Positions 1 to 12,960 of a DNA stretch of 64,000 bases are shown here, piece by piece. The stretch is from Viscum album. Lineage: Eukaryota; Streptophyta; Magnoliopsida; Santalales; Viscaceae. Numbering within the stretch: the first letter of the stretch is position 1; each line of letters starts with the position of its first letter. Location: assembly GCA_963277665.1 (NCBI GenBank), contig OY728165.1, forward strand, positions 1,753,084,772 to 1,753,148,771, written 5' to 3'. Made by a program: the position numbers and the translations under genes. Under the pieces are notes generated by a model. That model worked only from the letters and a program-made list of their open reading frames with translations. It had not been told where the DNA came from and did no database searches.

Positions 1-464
1 AAATGTTTATAAGTTCAATTAGAAAAAATAAAATTCTTATTTGGAATCAGGATATAAAAATTTTCATTGGATAAAATTTTCATATCATTCTGAAAACTTT
101 CAAATTTTAATGAATAGTAAAAACATGCTATAGTTTGATTAAAAACAAAATTTTTCATCGTAATAATTTATATGGTTAAATTATAATATTTAATGGTTTT
201 AAAGTATAAAATTAATATATTTTTAACATTTAATACAATTTATGTCATTAGCATTTATTTTACATTGAATTCATAGGTAAAATCATTTCAATCTTTTGCA
301 ATTTTTTAACTTTTAAAACTCGTTTTCTTAACAATGGGATTAATTTTAAATTTATTTCTAAAACTTATGTGATTTGAATTTGGAAAAATGGATTCCATAT
401 TTGGAATCAGTAAGTCCAAATTATGTTAATAAGCTTCTTTTTATTTTTAGTCATTATGAATAGT

Positions 465-493
465 AACTATGGTAAACTTTATTTACCATAGTT
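465..493. repeat. Perfect short hairpin in family-A LTR
   Basis: Two perfect 12-base arms (465-476, AACTATGGTAAA, and 482-493) are separated by a 5-base loop. It may be a chance palindrome in AT-rich DNA. No function is implied. Confidence 0.5.
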
Positions 494-1729
494 AAAGGTA
501 AATCAAGTAATTAACGGTAAATATATTATTATAAAATTACCCTAAAACTTGTCCTAATATAATTGGATTATTATATTTCACCCTAAATAATACATGGGTC
601 GAAATGGAATCTAATTTAACCCACTTGTAATTGATTAAGGCCTTTTATTTATTTTATTTAAAGAAAAGTGAAATGTCTCACTCAAAATTTAACAATTAGA
701 TTATTTTTAATATAAGGTTATAGAGAATATAAATTTGATTATAAAAACTAATTTGAAAGCTAAAAAGTTTTTATTTATCATGGTAATTTTTTTTAATTTT
801 TATGAAATATTTATTTACCTTAATTTCTTATACATTAATGATTAAGAAATAATTTATTTTGTGAAAAATCAATAATATTGTTTTTATTAAAATAACAATA
901 CCTATAAAAAGGACCAGAAACTTTACCAAACATTATTGGCCACGTATATCGATAAAATAAGCATTGAAGGGAAGATTTTTGGACTATTTGGATCCTATAA
1001 AAATGATTAGGACATTTGTATTATTTTATTTTAAATGATGTCAAATATGAAACTTTCATAATTTAATAAATATAACAATTTAAATGTTATGATTTTAAGA
1101 TGATAAATTCGAGTAAAAGTATTATTATGAAATTTAATATATTTATCTTCATCATAGGATTTTATTTGTAAATTTTATGCAACAAATAGGTATATTAAAT
1201 AATTATACAAAAATGATGTAGTAATTATTTTATTAAGAGATATACCAAATAAATGGTTTTCAAAAATATTAAAATAAATAATATATGAACAAATTAATGG
1301 GCACCATGAATTGTTTTTGATGAATATTACATTTTAGGGATCTATTTTATATTTTTGTTCCAACATATCTTCTGTGTGGTCTTAATTTAAATTCAAATAA
1401 TGAATAGTGTCAAAATTGACACTATTGATATTTTATAAAAATAACAAATTATAAAATTATTTAAAAATCACAAAAATATTTAAAAACAACAAATTGAAAA
1501 TTATATGGTCAAAAAGGTTATAAAGTATCCAATTATGGAAAATTGAAAACATTTAAGTATGTATTTCTAACAATTTAAAATTTAGAATTTTATTACCACA
1601 AATAAAATTAAATAGATTAAATAATGATAAATCAAGTTGATAAGGTTTAAAATAAACATAAAACGTGTCTAATTTTTTTTGGTTGATGATATTACAACCC
1701 TATATAATCTCATATTAGAATTTATTCAT

Positions 1730-1990
1730 TTTTGGAGGTTTTTAAGTGGGGTTTCATTTTATTATTAATTAATACTTTTAAGGTTTCCAAAAGTTCCCCT
1801 CTCCTCTCCCATATATGGGAACCTCCTTCCCTCTCCTCTTCACACACATTTGAGCCTTCAATCTCGTCCAAACGCTGAAAATTTCACTTCTAAACATCCA
1901 TATAAACCTACTATAGGTCCTGCTCTTCTTTAATGACCAACTTTAGGGCCCCAAGAGGAGTATAAGAGGAGCCACGTCGAAGAAGAGGTA
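1730..1990 (+). promoter_or_regulatory. Putative LTR promoter and transcript start region (family A)
   Basis: A CT-rich tract surrounds CATATATGGGA (about 1,810-1,820) and is followed by CT- and CA-rich leader-like sequence and a GC-raised patch near 1,940-1,990. The equivalent part of the two minus-strand family-A LTRs carries CACTATAAAAA followed by a similar C-rich tract. This is inferred from position and composition only. Confidence 0.35.
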
Positions 1991-2151
1991 ATCTCTTCTA
2001 CCGATTCTTTCAAGTTTCTTTCTTCTTAAACTTATTATTATTTAGTTGTTTCATTATAAATTAATAACATCAGTATCACTAATATAATGATATGTTATTA
2101 TAAATATGAAACAACCCCATTTCACCTTCAATACATCATACGGAAAACGAA

Positions 2152-2580
2152 ATCACCGCACGTGCGTACGTACAGAATGCCGTCTCCACGCCGTGGTGTA
2201 ATCTATTTTTCCCACCACCACCTTACTTGGATGGGTATAATGGTGTAAAAAATAACTATATATTGTTATTATAACATCATACGGATTCTTAGATATTATA
2301 TCATCCACTCCAATTCCATTCAATAATTATGGGAAAGATATCATCGCTCGTGCGTACGTACGGATTACCGTCTCCACGACGCGATGAGATTCATTCTCCA
2401 TGTTAACCAATAAAGAATGTTTATATAGTATATATAATGAATAATAATTTTATATATAAAATAATAATTCTACTTTATTTATGTATATATATATGTCATC
2501 TACTTACTTCGATTCAAGTCAATTAGGAAAGAAAAACGGTGTTCATGCGTACGTACGACCTACCGTCCCCATGAACAACA
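2152..2580 (+). repeat. Three-copy array of a GCGTACGTACG motif, spacing about 190 bp
   Basis: The motif GCGTACGTACG, followed by CCGTCTCCACG or a close variant, occurs at about 2,152-2,194, 2,341-2,388 and 2,541-2,580. Diverged AT-rich spacers separate the copies. The same array, reverse complemented and decayed, is present in the minus family-A LTRs. In those copies most CG dinucleotides read TG or CA. Confidence 0.75.
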
Positions 2581-4309
2581 TGTTTCATTTCATTTATGTA
2601 TCTATTATATATATATATATAATGAATAATGTTTTACATTATGAAATTAAGTAAATCAAAATATGAGTAATAATATCAAGAACAGAAAATCGAAACACGT
2701 ACGATAAATGAAACGATTTTACCCAAAACGCTGCTTTAACATGAAATTTACTAAAGAACAGGTAATATAAAGTCATAAGTGAACCATATATGATATCATA
2801 AAAATGAATATGATTTTGTAATAAGTCAATGAATTTATTTAAATCATTATATAGGAGGTTCAGATACATAGGAATCATATCAGATATAAGGTAAGGGATA
2901 ACTTTTCCAATCTCGTTTTATCCGAGATTTTTTATTTGTAAGTATTTATTGGTGTTATATTTATCATCCATGTCCATTTTTATAAAAATGTTTCCAGGTA
3001 TGTTTAAAGTCATTTTTACCCTTTTTTTATTTCTATTACATGGTATGGATGGAATCATTCTTTTGTTTACCATACGAGGTATTTTTTGACTTTTCCGGCA
3101 AAAGTATGAGAAGAATGTTTTTTTATCTTATACGACATGAACAGATTTTACGGTTTCATAACGCCTTATTTCAAGAAGCTTACACTACAATATTTAATGA
3201 CTATTTTCAAAAAAAATCTTTTCTTTTAAAATGTCCTGGAATTTTGTGAAAAGAAAATGATTTTGAAGAAGAAAGGATATTTTCCTCAAGAATTCATTTC
3301 AAGTGTTTTATCAAAACCATTTTCCATATAAGATGGAATTATTTCATATGTGTATGTTTTAAGTATAATGTCTCTATGATTTAAATGTTTTCAATTTTCT
3401 TATGATGAAATGATATCCATTTTTTATGTGGATTATGTTATTATGGGATGATGTCTATAAAAAACATTTTATTCTTTGGGTAATGATGAATGATTTATGT
3501 TCATGTTGTGGCACACGTAAGAATGATTTAATTATGAGATGGTTAGGACCTATATCTCCTTCCAATGCATTGGGTACAGATTTATATCTCATGAGATAGA
3601 CATGTATGGAATGACAAGTTAATCTGGTTCAGTGATACATGACTAGAATGAGGAGTGAATTCGATTCAATAAGGGACTTTGTCCACTATGATGGTCTTGG
3701 CAGCAATTCCATGGCTACTATGGAAATCATATCATGTGCTTAATGGTTTTACAAAATTACATGTTTTATTACCACGCTATTTTATCATTATTGATGATAC
3801 ATTATGATCTATGCCTTATGTACTTCCAAGATTTATGTCTTTGCTCAAGATTTTGATGTTTAGATTTTATGTTCATGTTTTTTCATTCAAATTTTTATGG
3901 TTTTTTTATGTGTTGTATCTTTACCCTTACTGAGCATTTGAGCTCACCCTTTTTATGTATTCTTTTCCCTAGGTTATAAAGAAATGTTTCAGGTAAGAAA
4001 ACAAAAGGGGAAGATCTTTATGGGAGATGTTTAAGATCTTTCACCAAGATTAGAAGATTATATTCTGAGTTTCCAAAGACACTAAAATATTATGGTCTTT
4101 TGGTGTCAGTTTTTGTTATGTATAAAATATTCTGAAAAAGTAATGTAATGTCCATGTACGTCAAGCTTTGGGTATCTACACTCCTCATCATAAGTCATGA
4201 AACCTAAATTTCCTCTTATTAGTCCTTAAAATACTACAAAGATTTGATCTTCACATTCTACATGAAAAAATGATCATAATGGACTACTCACATGTCTCAT
4301 TCTGACTCC

Positions 4310-4950
4310 AGGGTAAAAAATCAAAAAAAAAACACCTCTATGTTGGGAGTACAAGGCATGTATATCATGTACATGATGTGTACCACCAACATGAATATCT
4401 GGTTATGTCCCATATCCCACTCAGGGTTTAATATTTGGAAGTACAAAACATGAACTCACCCGATATGGCGTGTACCCCCTACATGGGGTTCCACCTAAGA
4501 ACCTATCTATGTATCCCACATAGTTTGAAACCAACCTTCATTCACTTCTATTGTTAGTGTACATCACATGGTTTCTATTTATGTATCGTATACAACCATG
4601 TTCCCCTGACAAGGAGTTTCTAGCTAACTAATCTAACACACATCAAGTCCCCTCTACATGGAATTTATTGAACACACACAGACACACCATTTAGACCTGT
4701 TATTCCACCCATCATAAAAAATGAATAACACACAATGAGTGGCTCAATAACAGAAATTGTGTGATCCGGTTTTCCCAAATAGAAAATGATCCAAACTCTC
4801 CTAAACCCTCTATTCAACCAAAAACACCACAAGTCATCCACCATGGAGTCCTTAAAAATAATTATGCATATTTAAAAATTAAAATTATACTATTATAAGG
4901 GTATTTCCATATTAAAATAGGAAAAATCACACCTTCGTGTGAAATCTGAT
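4310..4950 (-). repeat. Minus-oriented fragment related to the LTR of chromovirus C
   Basis: Read on the minus strand, the piece shows, in order, GGGTACACGCCAT, TGTTTTGTACTT and ACACATCATGTACAT followed by a TATACA...CTTGTA stretch. These occur in the same order and at similar spacing in the C LTR at about 52,307-52,443. Both edges are indistinct. It is probably a decayed LTR fragment. Beyond the dyad motifs the match is weak. Confidence 0.5.
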
Positions 4951-6099
4951 GAAGCTTCACTGGTATCCACACTCCGCAATTTCTATGCTACAATCCTGGT
5001 TTTCTCGAGATCTACACCGGAACCTCACTCCTATCATTTCTCACTTTCCATATAACTATCCTATCTTACCCATAATTATGTGAATCCCACTAGGGTGAGT
5101 CTGAGTAAAGATAAATTAGGATTTAGTAATGAAAATTTAATGAAAAAGAAACATGAAAAAATGAAAAAGAAAAAAAAATTGAAAAATGGGCATGACACCC
5201 AACACAATGTTATTCCTCTCCTTGTATAACCCCCATTATAGACTTAAACATAGTTATAAAATCTCAACATTATGCTTTTTAAAGAGTTATCACCATCTAT
5301 ACCATGTGAATAAATTAATATTTAATTAATTAAATATTAGATATTTTTTTTAATTTAAAACAGTTTGGATTTCCACAAAAATCTTATATAAGGGTAAAAA
5401 AGCTATTCTAGGAAATATATAGTGGTAAAGAAATTTTATGAGATCATATTACTGGTTAAATGTATATTTTACCACTCAAAATGATCCAAAACCAAAAAAA
5501 TTCAAATTTCCCTTGAATTTCACTTCATAGAAAGACATATGTATTTATTGGATTTTCCATCAAAATAATGCCCAAGTCATTATGAACACAAGTCATTCAA
5601 TGCTCCATTGTTTTGACTTTAATTCATATAAAATTATGGTTATTAAAAAATGGATTGGATCTCTCAATAAATGATGTAACTTTAAAGTATATTTAACAAA
5701 ATGGTCTATAAGACTATTGAGTAAGTGATTTTAGTAGTGTATAGGATTTATTGTCCTGTGATTCAAAAATCAAGGATCTTTTCATTAATTACCAATCATT
5801 GAGTTTAAAAATATGTTCATTTTTAAATTCATTAAAGTTGATTTTACTAAGGAAAAATAAAAATTTCACAATTTTTATTGGTTCCAAAAATTGAAAGGCA
5901 TTCAATTTCAGGTCAATATTTTTGAAAAACACTAAAAAGGATACAAAAACACACACAAATGAGATGGTAAAATAAAAATATGAAGTTACTAAAAAAATTA
6001 AAATGATTAACCTTCTTCAAAATTAATTGATGTAGTTCCCTTAGTGAATTATAACATAAATGATAGTATGATAAAAGTTTAAATAAGAAAAACAATCAC
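4951..6099. other. AT-rich stretch with no recognisable feature
   Basis: No credible coding sequence or repeat partner was found. A moderately GC-raised patch around 4,930-5,100 could belong to the neighbouring LTR fragment. If the Athila-like pol at 6.1-9.7 kb ever had a 3' LTR in its own orientation it should begin here, but I could not identify one. Confidence 0.4.
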
Positions 6100-7400
6100 A
6101 AGTTTCATGAAACCATCAACTTGGGTGTTTTATTGGTAAAGGTCTAGAGGAGCATCATCTCCTCTAATGGTGCCTATAAAAAATTCAAAAAATATTTATT
6201 CATCCTATGTCCATTGATAGTAAATGGGTTCTTATTTTATTATTTTAATATCCACACAAAACCAAAGCGGCAGAAGTTAGTAAAAGTAAATTAGGATTCC
6301 CATATAAAATGATGTTTACCTTGTATGAGTTTGAGTCTTGGGTTGTCAAACAACACTTTTTCTATTGGATGGAAGTACCTTTTTTGAATCAGATTTTACA
6401 TGATACTCTTTTTCTATCATTATAAACTCTAGAAATTAAAAATTTATCCCTCTTTATTTTTTGGATCACTTAAATTTAAGTATAATTTCTCTATATTTTT
6501 ATGGATCATATTCATATCATTGACTACCCATAAGCCTTATGTTTTATCTCAATATTTAAATTATAGATTTTTTAATAGATCAACTGGTATCAGATCATTC
6601 CAATTAGAGTTTTTGTGATGTTCAATAAGACAACAAGTTGTCTTCCAACCACTAAATCCAACCATTCCAATTTGGTTTGATATAATTTTCTAGGATTTAT
6701 TTAATCTCCATTTTGGAAACGATATATTGTAATTCGGTTTGGGGATGATATTTTGTTGAGGTATTATGGGTCACTATATATCTCATAATTAAAGCACCAT
6801 TATACTAGTGAAAATGTGGTATTCTTGGCCACTAATGATTGATTTTGGGAATCCACATCCATATGAGATAATAATCCTAAAAATCATAAACAATTGTGGA
6901 ATATTTAGTTTGGGTTGCTTTAGGTTTCATCCATTTTGAAACATATATCACTACTAACAAAATGTAAGAATATACAAATGACATGGGAATGTCTCTCGTT
7001 AAATCTATTCCCATAATTCAAGGATTTCAAAATAAATTCATTGGTCTCTAAGTTATTTCTTGCCTATTTGTTATATTCCCATTGAATTTGATTTGATGGA
7101 ATTTTTTACAAAGATCATTATAATTTTTAATAGTGTAGGCTACAATATTAAAAATTTAAATACTTTACCAGTAGTTATTTTAGGTATAATATATCATCTA
7201 AAAGTTAATATATATAAAATCTATAATTAAAAATATACTTCAATTTAAAGGAAACATCACCTATTACTTTGATCGTTAAAATTGTTTCAAAGATATTGAA
7301 ATTGGAAAATATAATCAACTGATACATATTTTAGTCTAAAAAAATATTATCTATTCATATGTGATGATATGTGAGAAGTTTCTAAAAAATTCACCATTTT
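6100..7400 (-). pseudogene. Integrase remnant of element E
   Basis: Integrase inserts retroelement cDNA into chromosomes. On the minus strand the core begins with MGIDLTRDIP at about 7,000, which keeps the first catalytic Asp, and goes on to YVSKWMK. After a one-base shift comes GCGFPKSIISG, where the family has a catalytic Asp after IIS. Here it reads Gly. Further on, TLIGM.YQLIY (about 6,570-6,610) matches the conserved end of the core. INGHRMNKYF and a following PLEEM (about 6,150-6,235) match the C-terminal tail of Athila-type integrases. Stops and frameshifts occur throughout. The upstream boundary is approximate, and the linker near 7,400-7,450 still reads PWYAKMVNFL. Confidence 0.7.
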
Positions 7401-7559
7401 TGCATACCATGGTACCTTTCCTTTAATCAGATAAAATTGGTCAAGAGGAATAAATTAATTAAATGGATCTTTATAAATATTTTTTACCTTGATTGTGTGG
7501 CCCTTTTCAATTGACGTACAACTTGATTTTTACCACTTCTATTGTCTTCTATTTCCACA

Positions 7560-7935
7560 CCAAACTAATATAACAATATAATCCATCTTATTGACCTTGT
7601 AATTTATTCTTTCTTATTCATCAAGTTCTTAATAGATTCAGTGTCAAAAAATAGTCACTTTAGTTATAAGAATTTCTGATCAGAATTTACATATAGGAAA
7701 AAATATTAAAAACTAATTTTTAGTGGTTTTATAATGGTTATTGATACATATATTGTTTTTAAAGAATAGAAAATGAAATAGAATATTTTATCAATTATTA
7801 GAGACAATAATACTCCAATATCATTGTTTAAATCATAACACAATAGTTCATATGGGTTCTCCAAATTAGGTGGCTGTATGAATTGTTTTTTGTCCAGTTT
7901 TACATTAGCACATAAAAATATTACCTTCAATGGTC
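7560..7935 (-). pseudogene. RNase H remnant of element E
   Basis: A 74-codon open stretch (7,706-7,930) begins in the RT-to-RNase H connection. It contains FIQPPNLENPYELLCYDLN, aligning with the first catalytic block of gypsy RNase H, which degrades the RNA strand of the RNA/DNA hybrid. The block normally reads CDAS; here it is CYDL, so the first acidic residue is displaced or lost. The following IGVLL and a later FYSLKT match the beta-strand region. Below 7,700 the similarity continues in other frames through a degenerate linker. It lies directly between the RT and integrase remnants, as expected. Confidence 0.65.
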
Positions 7936-7949
7936 ACTAAAAATTAATC

Positions 7950-8730
7950 CGAGAGTCATCTAAAATTTATATTAGAAGTGGAAAATCAATCCTTCTAAAA
8001 TAATTTATAAATATTTTGTAAAATACTACATATTTTAAAAATGATCCAACATTTTTCAATAAGATTGGAAATTTAATGTATTGATAACTATAATTTTAGA
8101 CTTATTAACCTCATTCCCATTTTGTGAAAACACATGTCCAAGAACAATTCATATTTCAACCATGAAATGATAAGTTTTGGAATTAAAGACAAGAATCTTT
8201 TGAATATAAGTTATCAATAATTTACCCAAATTTTTGAAATAGAGATGAAAATAACATCCAAAAATTGGGAAGTCAACAATAAATAATTTAGGATAATCTG
8301 CTATTAAATTAGAGAAAATTATTATCATGCATATTTGAATTGTACTTGGTTTATTACATAATCAAAAATGAATTACCCTATAAGAAAGGTTACAAAAATA
8401 ATAATTGAAGGTTGATTTTTCTTTGTACTCATCTTTAATGGGTACCTATATGTATCTTGTAAATTAATTTAGATATAAATAATGTGTTTTTCCAAACATT
8501 ATTTTATGTAACTAGTCAATAAATAGAATAGAAAAATGATATTTTATTTAACACAATTTAGTATTCTATAATCAATAGAAACTCTCATTATATTTTGGAC
8601 ACTCATAAGAATTAGATAATTTTGTTCATTATCACAATGGGATGTCTATATATTCCCACTATATTAATTGTGCTGATCCATTGTGTGAAGAAATTAGTTT
8701 AAGGATTTTTTATTCATATAAATTTTAATT
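7950..8730 (-). pseudogene. Reverse transcriptase remnant of element E
   Basis: Recognisable minus-strand blocks are MRVSIDYRILN (about 8,565-8,600, the fingers motif) and HYLYLN where the family has the motif-A Asp. Next come CMIIIFSNL and FIVDFPIFG (about 8,269-8,283), the catalytic motif whose first Asp reads Val. The thumb-side block is VLGHVFSQNGNEVNKSKI (about 8,090-8,150). The order and spacing fit an Athila/Tat-type RT. Multiple stops interrupt it and both key acidic sites are damaged, so it cannot be active. Confidence 0.72.
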
Positions 8731-9229
8731 TTTTAACCACTACTATCATTATTATGTTATGTCTCTTCTTTAGTTTCCTAATTTATCTTTCATAAATTTC
8801 TAGTAAAATTCTGTGAATTCATATTTTAGAATTGATTCTAGGTATATATTCAAAATATTATCCTATACTTGTTACAATTTATCACAAAATATTGATGCGA
8901 TTTTATTATTAACACAAATATAAGTTTTTAGAAATAATTACTAATATTTGTATCCTTTTATTAAAAAACATACATTTAATCCTATGGAAATGGTTTTAAT
9001 TACATATTCCATGGTTCTACTAAATATGAAATAAAATTTAGAATAATTACTTTTACAAATTAAAATTTTGCATAAGAGATGATGTATTAGATCCTTCCTC
9101 ATAGAATAAACAATTCTATCTATAAAATAAATCTTAACTGATCTTATATTTATATAGTTGCATAGGTTTTTCATTTTTCTCCCAATTGTTGTTCATTGAA
9201 TTTGAAAAGAACAATTGGTTAACCATATT

Positions 9230-9725
9230 CAAAAATATTTATAATAAACAAATTTTCCCACATGGATTAGATTCATTGTAACGTGATAGTGTTAAAAGTG
9301 ATTGTTCTTCCTATAGTTGCTTCATAAAACAAAAAAATATTAAATTTGATGGTGTTATAATTAAACTCTATTATTAGATCATTTTCATTGAAATTTATTA
9401 TTATCTTTATTATTTTTATTATGGGTCTTACCAATATTATAGGTGAATAAGATGTTTTTAAATATTCATTGAAATTAGATATAATGATAAAATGTACTTG
9501 GATATTGACATATTGTTAGAAGTTATGGTTTTATTATAGAAGAATTTTTTCTCCATAAAATCATTCTATAATTCTCTTGGAGTCTCATTTTTTAGTGCGG
9601 GGTTATTTTAGGAACACAACATATTTGGGAATATGTTTTGGGTCTTTAAGTATGGGTATATCAATGTAAATTTTTTTTAAATTTTCTAGAATTTTCCTTT
9701 AGATCTATTCCTCATACATCCTCTT
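9230..9725 (-). pseudogene. Protease-region remnant of element E
   Basis: The minus strand reads IPKYVVFLK followed by a lysine-rich stretch (about 9,610-9,690), the conserved segment upstream of the Athila aspartic protease. Further on, SPIILVRPI (about 9,405-9,430) matches the late protease block that follows the flap. The intervening part that should hold the active-site DLGAS-type motif is not visible and seems deleted. Stops are frequent. Confidence 0.6.
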
Positions 9726-9730
9726 CAATT

Positions 9731-12042
9731 ATACTATTCTTGAGGGACATTTCAGATATCAGTTTGGGTAAGATTAAAAATACAATGAATCTCATTTCTA
9801 CTCCTTATTTTAACCATGATAACAATACTTCTAGGATTTAGAATCGTTGTGATGCTGTATTTCTTGGTTTTTTATTTTCAGAACACCCTCTATCATATTT
9901 TTAATACTTCTATTTCATTTTTTAAATTTTCAATCATATGATCTAGTTGGATTTCTTCTTATGGTAATTAACTGATTGAGGGTTGTTCAAAGGAATTTTT
10001 CTTAAAAGGGAGGTGGCTGGAATAATTTTTAATTCTATGGTTACTTTTAGGGATATCATAATGATATATGTTATTAATCTTGGAGTTTAAGGGTGGCATG
10101 GATTGAGATTTGTTGATTTCTTTACCTATATCAGTCTTGGAAAGTGTATCCTCACAATTTTTTATGTTTTTGAAATTTCTTATATTGATTGGTAGCTGAA
10201 AAAATTTCAATTTCCTTTTGTTTAACACATTTATCAGTGAAATGATTCAGATAGGAATGAATACCACACACCTTTACTAATTTGAGATTATTAGTTGGCT
10301 TCTTATGTGATATTGTCCCAAAAAAAGTGTTCTGTTCCTCTTGTTTATACTCTAGTAAAGGTCATTATGTAGACCTTACATCATGCAATAAACTTATAAT
10401 TTCACCTCTTATACCAAACTTCAGTGAATTTTGGGTTATATTCTAACTTAGTCCTGTAGTTTTAATTAGTTATTTTTCAATCAGATATCCTCATAATTAT
10501 ACATCCAGAATGTTCTTATAACTATCAACTAGACCATGATAGAATAAAAATACGAAATAGTGTAAATAAATTTCTTGGGGTAGACAAAATTCAAAAATAC
10601 TCTAGAATATTTACCAACACTAATATGACATCTCTCTTAATTCCTACCGTTTTTAATAGTTATCTTTCATTATATCTATTCCCCTTGAAGTTGTAAAGAT
10701 ACTTTAATGGAATATACTCTTAAAGGTATCCATATTATTTAATCCTCTAGAATTTGGATTATATAACCATTCTTTAGATACTCTGTCCAAATAAAATAAA
10801 TTGTCCTTACATTTGACTTGTTCTTTATCCAGTCCCCTAAGATTCAGTGTTTCATATTTTGGGGTAAATTCCAAGATATGATTATTTGGATATTTATTTA
10901 AAAGAATCTTAAATATTTGAAATAATTTAATTAGAGTTGTTTTAATTTTAGAGTAATATTTTAATGAATAAATGGAAATAATTTTATTATGATTAATGAA
11001 ATGGGGTTCCCAATGATATCTTGCTGTTTGGATATGGTGATCTACCATTATATAAAAAAATATTCAAAGTGATCACTGAAAATATCAATTGATTTAGTCA
11101 ATAGAATAATTTAAAATTTAAATTTCAGTGTTTTTTTAATATAGTTCTATTAATATGTTGATTAATTTGGAAAATAGGGCCAATGTTAGATTGGTCCATG
11201 AAAACTATGAAATTTTATTTTTGATAGTACCTCCTTAGAAATAACCAATATTTTTTCCCTACGAATCATGGGGTGGTGATAAATGTTACTTAAAACCTTA
11301 TTGTAAACTATATCATAAAATGGGCCAATGTATTCTCTTAGGGTGAGTGAAAATTCAATTTTCAAAATTAGTAAAAAAGGTGTTTTAGTGAATTTTAGGG
11401 TGATACAAGTCAAAAATAACATAAATACGATAGATTTTAACAAAGTGGGGATATACGATGGGTTCAATGGTTAGATTACAAATTAAAATTCTATCATAGT
11501 CTAAATAATGGATCTATCTTCTTCTTATTAATGAATGAATGGAGGAATCCACAATTAATTACCCTTTATGCTGGGTTAAGATAAATTATGAGGTTTAGTC
11601 AAGAAGTAATAAATGAAGATCAACCCTCATTCCTATGTGTGTGAAAATATATCAGATGAAACCTTAAAAATATAATACCCCTAAAATTCCATAGATAATA
11701 ACAATAGGGTTGAGGCACACCCAAATAATTCACAGATAATACACTATATTTCACACACATATCAATAATTTATTGACACTCACAACTCAATTTTACAATT
11801 CAATCATATATAAAAAACCTAAATAGAGGTATAAATATGATTATAAACCCAAATTGAAAATAATTCAAAGGAGTAATATGCCTAAAAATAGTTGTATTTG
11901 AAATAATACATTTCTATTTAATAAAGAAATAAATCAAAATAGAATAATTTTATTTATTAAAGAAAAGAAGCATGAATTAAAAAGGGTACTCCTACCCCTA
12001 TCTGAGTCATTAATGGGATTAACACTCATTGTGAGAGTTTAT
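9731..12042 (-). other. Probable gag/leader territory of element E, unresolved
   Basis: This lies where the gag and 5' leader of element E should be. Three minus-strand open stretches occur (9,968-10,228; 10,704-11,048; 11,186-11,467), none matching a gag domain I can recognise. The middle one contains GLDKEQV. A similar GLDREQV occurs at about 19,060-19,080, close to the primer-binding site of the large-LTR element, which hints at a shared leader or an inserted fragment. No zinc knuckle was found. Confidence 0.35.
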
Positions 12043-12499
12043 TATAGTGACTCAGGCATAACATACATGAATATTACAAAATTTTAGATTATTATTTAGT
12101 ACATTACACAAATAAATGTTTGAGGACCGTAATATTTTAACATGTTTCGAAACATGGAACAAAATATTCTAATATGGTGAAATATCATAAATATCTCCAG
12201 AAAAGATCTTCCCCTTTATTTATCTTACTTAAAAATATTTCCTCATAACCCGGGGAAAGGAAGTAGAAGAAAGTGGTGAACTTAGATGCTTTATAAGGGT
12301 AATAAAGGAAGATTTGTAAGAATAAACTGAAAATAAAGGAATAAGAACATGATCATATCATTTTAATATCATACCCTTCATATCAAAGGTCATAAACATG
12401 AATCATAACATAAATATTAGATGTCAATAATACATGAATCCTAAATTAATCTGGAACATGATCAATAAAAGGATAACATATGAATATGTCATGGATTTA

Positions 12500-12960
12500 T
12501 GAATACACGCCATCTTATAACATTGTGAACATGTATAAGTAGAAAAAGGTTCACTCATTAAGTTAAGGACATGAAATAAATACCCCACATAAACTTATGG
12601 ACATGAAAATAGGTGCATACATAATGTTGTTAACATGAAATCAGGTGGATGCATAACATTGTGAACAAGAAACATGGTTTATGAATAAACTTACAGACAT
12701 GAGACCAGGTCTATTCATTACAATGTGAATATGTAATCAGGTTCATGCACAATATTACGAACATGCAGTCAGGTTCATTCATAACCTTTTGAACATGTAA
12801 TATTTCTCACTAATAATATTGTGAACATTTTTTAGGTTCACACATAAACTTATTGACATGAAAAGAGGTATATTTATAACATTTTGAACATGTAATCCAG
12901 ATCATAAAGAACTCTATGAACATGTAATCTGGTTTATGCATGACACATATACTCATGATT
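12500..12960. repeat. Minisatellite, unit about 36-40 bp, in the left family-A LTR
   Basis: Degenerate tandem units share GTGAACATGTAATCAGG and TTCATGCATAA elements, about twelve copies by eye. The array recurs at the same place in the right LTR. Confidence 0.7.

Larger units (their letters stand above)
1..4180 (+). repeat. Family-A LTR, plus orientation, 5' part outside window
   Basis: This is the reverse-complement counterpart of the LTRs at 12,043-17,160 and 19,358-24,415. Matching blocks include the purine-rich stretch around 3,970-4,060 (against about 12,150-12,260), the segment at 3,533-3,590 (against about 12,970-13,020), and the GTACGTACG-type repeats at 2.15-2.58 kb (against 14.85-15.45 and 22.1-22.7 kb). 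The match ends at about 4,180, where the text reads GGGTATCTACA, equivalent to the reverse complement of TATAGTGAC at 12,043. About 0.9 kb of the LTR should lie left of the window. No primer-binding site follows 4,180, so it is probably a solo LTR or the 3' LTR of an element lying to the left. No coding potential is seen. Confidence 0.7.
6100..9730 (-). mobile_element. Element E: Athila-like Ty3/gypsy pol remnant
   Basis: Reading the minus strand from 9,730 down to 6,100 gives the order expected of Athila-group pol: protease-flanking region, RT, RNase H, a linker, then integrase with its C-terminal tail. Similarity survives as short blocks in shifting frames separated by many stops and indels. 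At least three catalytic residues are gone, so the copy is dead. It is AT-rich like its surroundings, which suggests long decay. Its own LTRs were not found. The LTRs on either side (1-4,180 and 12,043-17,160) are in inverted orientation to each other and may belong to other insertions. Confidence 0.75.

Noticed and set aside
6585..6597. TGGTATCAGATC resembling a primer-binding site on the plus strand
   Set aside because: It is the antisense of the conserved end of the integrase core of element E (minus-strand Y-Q-L-I-Y reading), and there is no LTR edge before it.
12500..12960. Regularly spaced repeats suggestive of a CRISPR array
   Set aside because: Units are directly tandem and degenerate without unique spacers, lie inside an LTR of a plant-type element and are duplicated in the other LTR.
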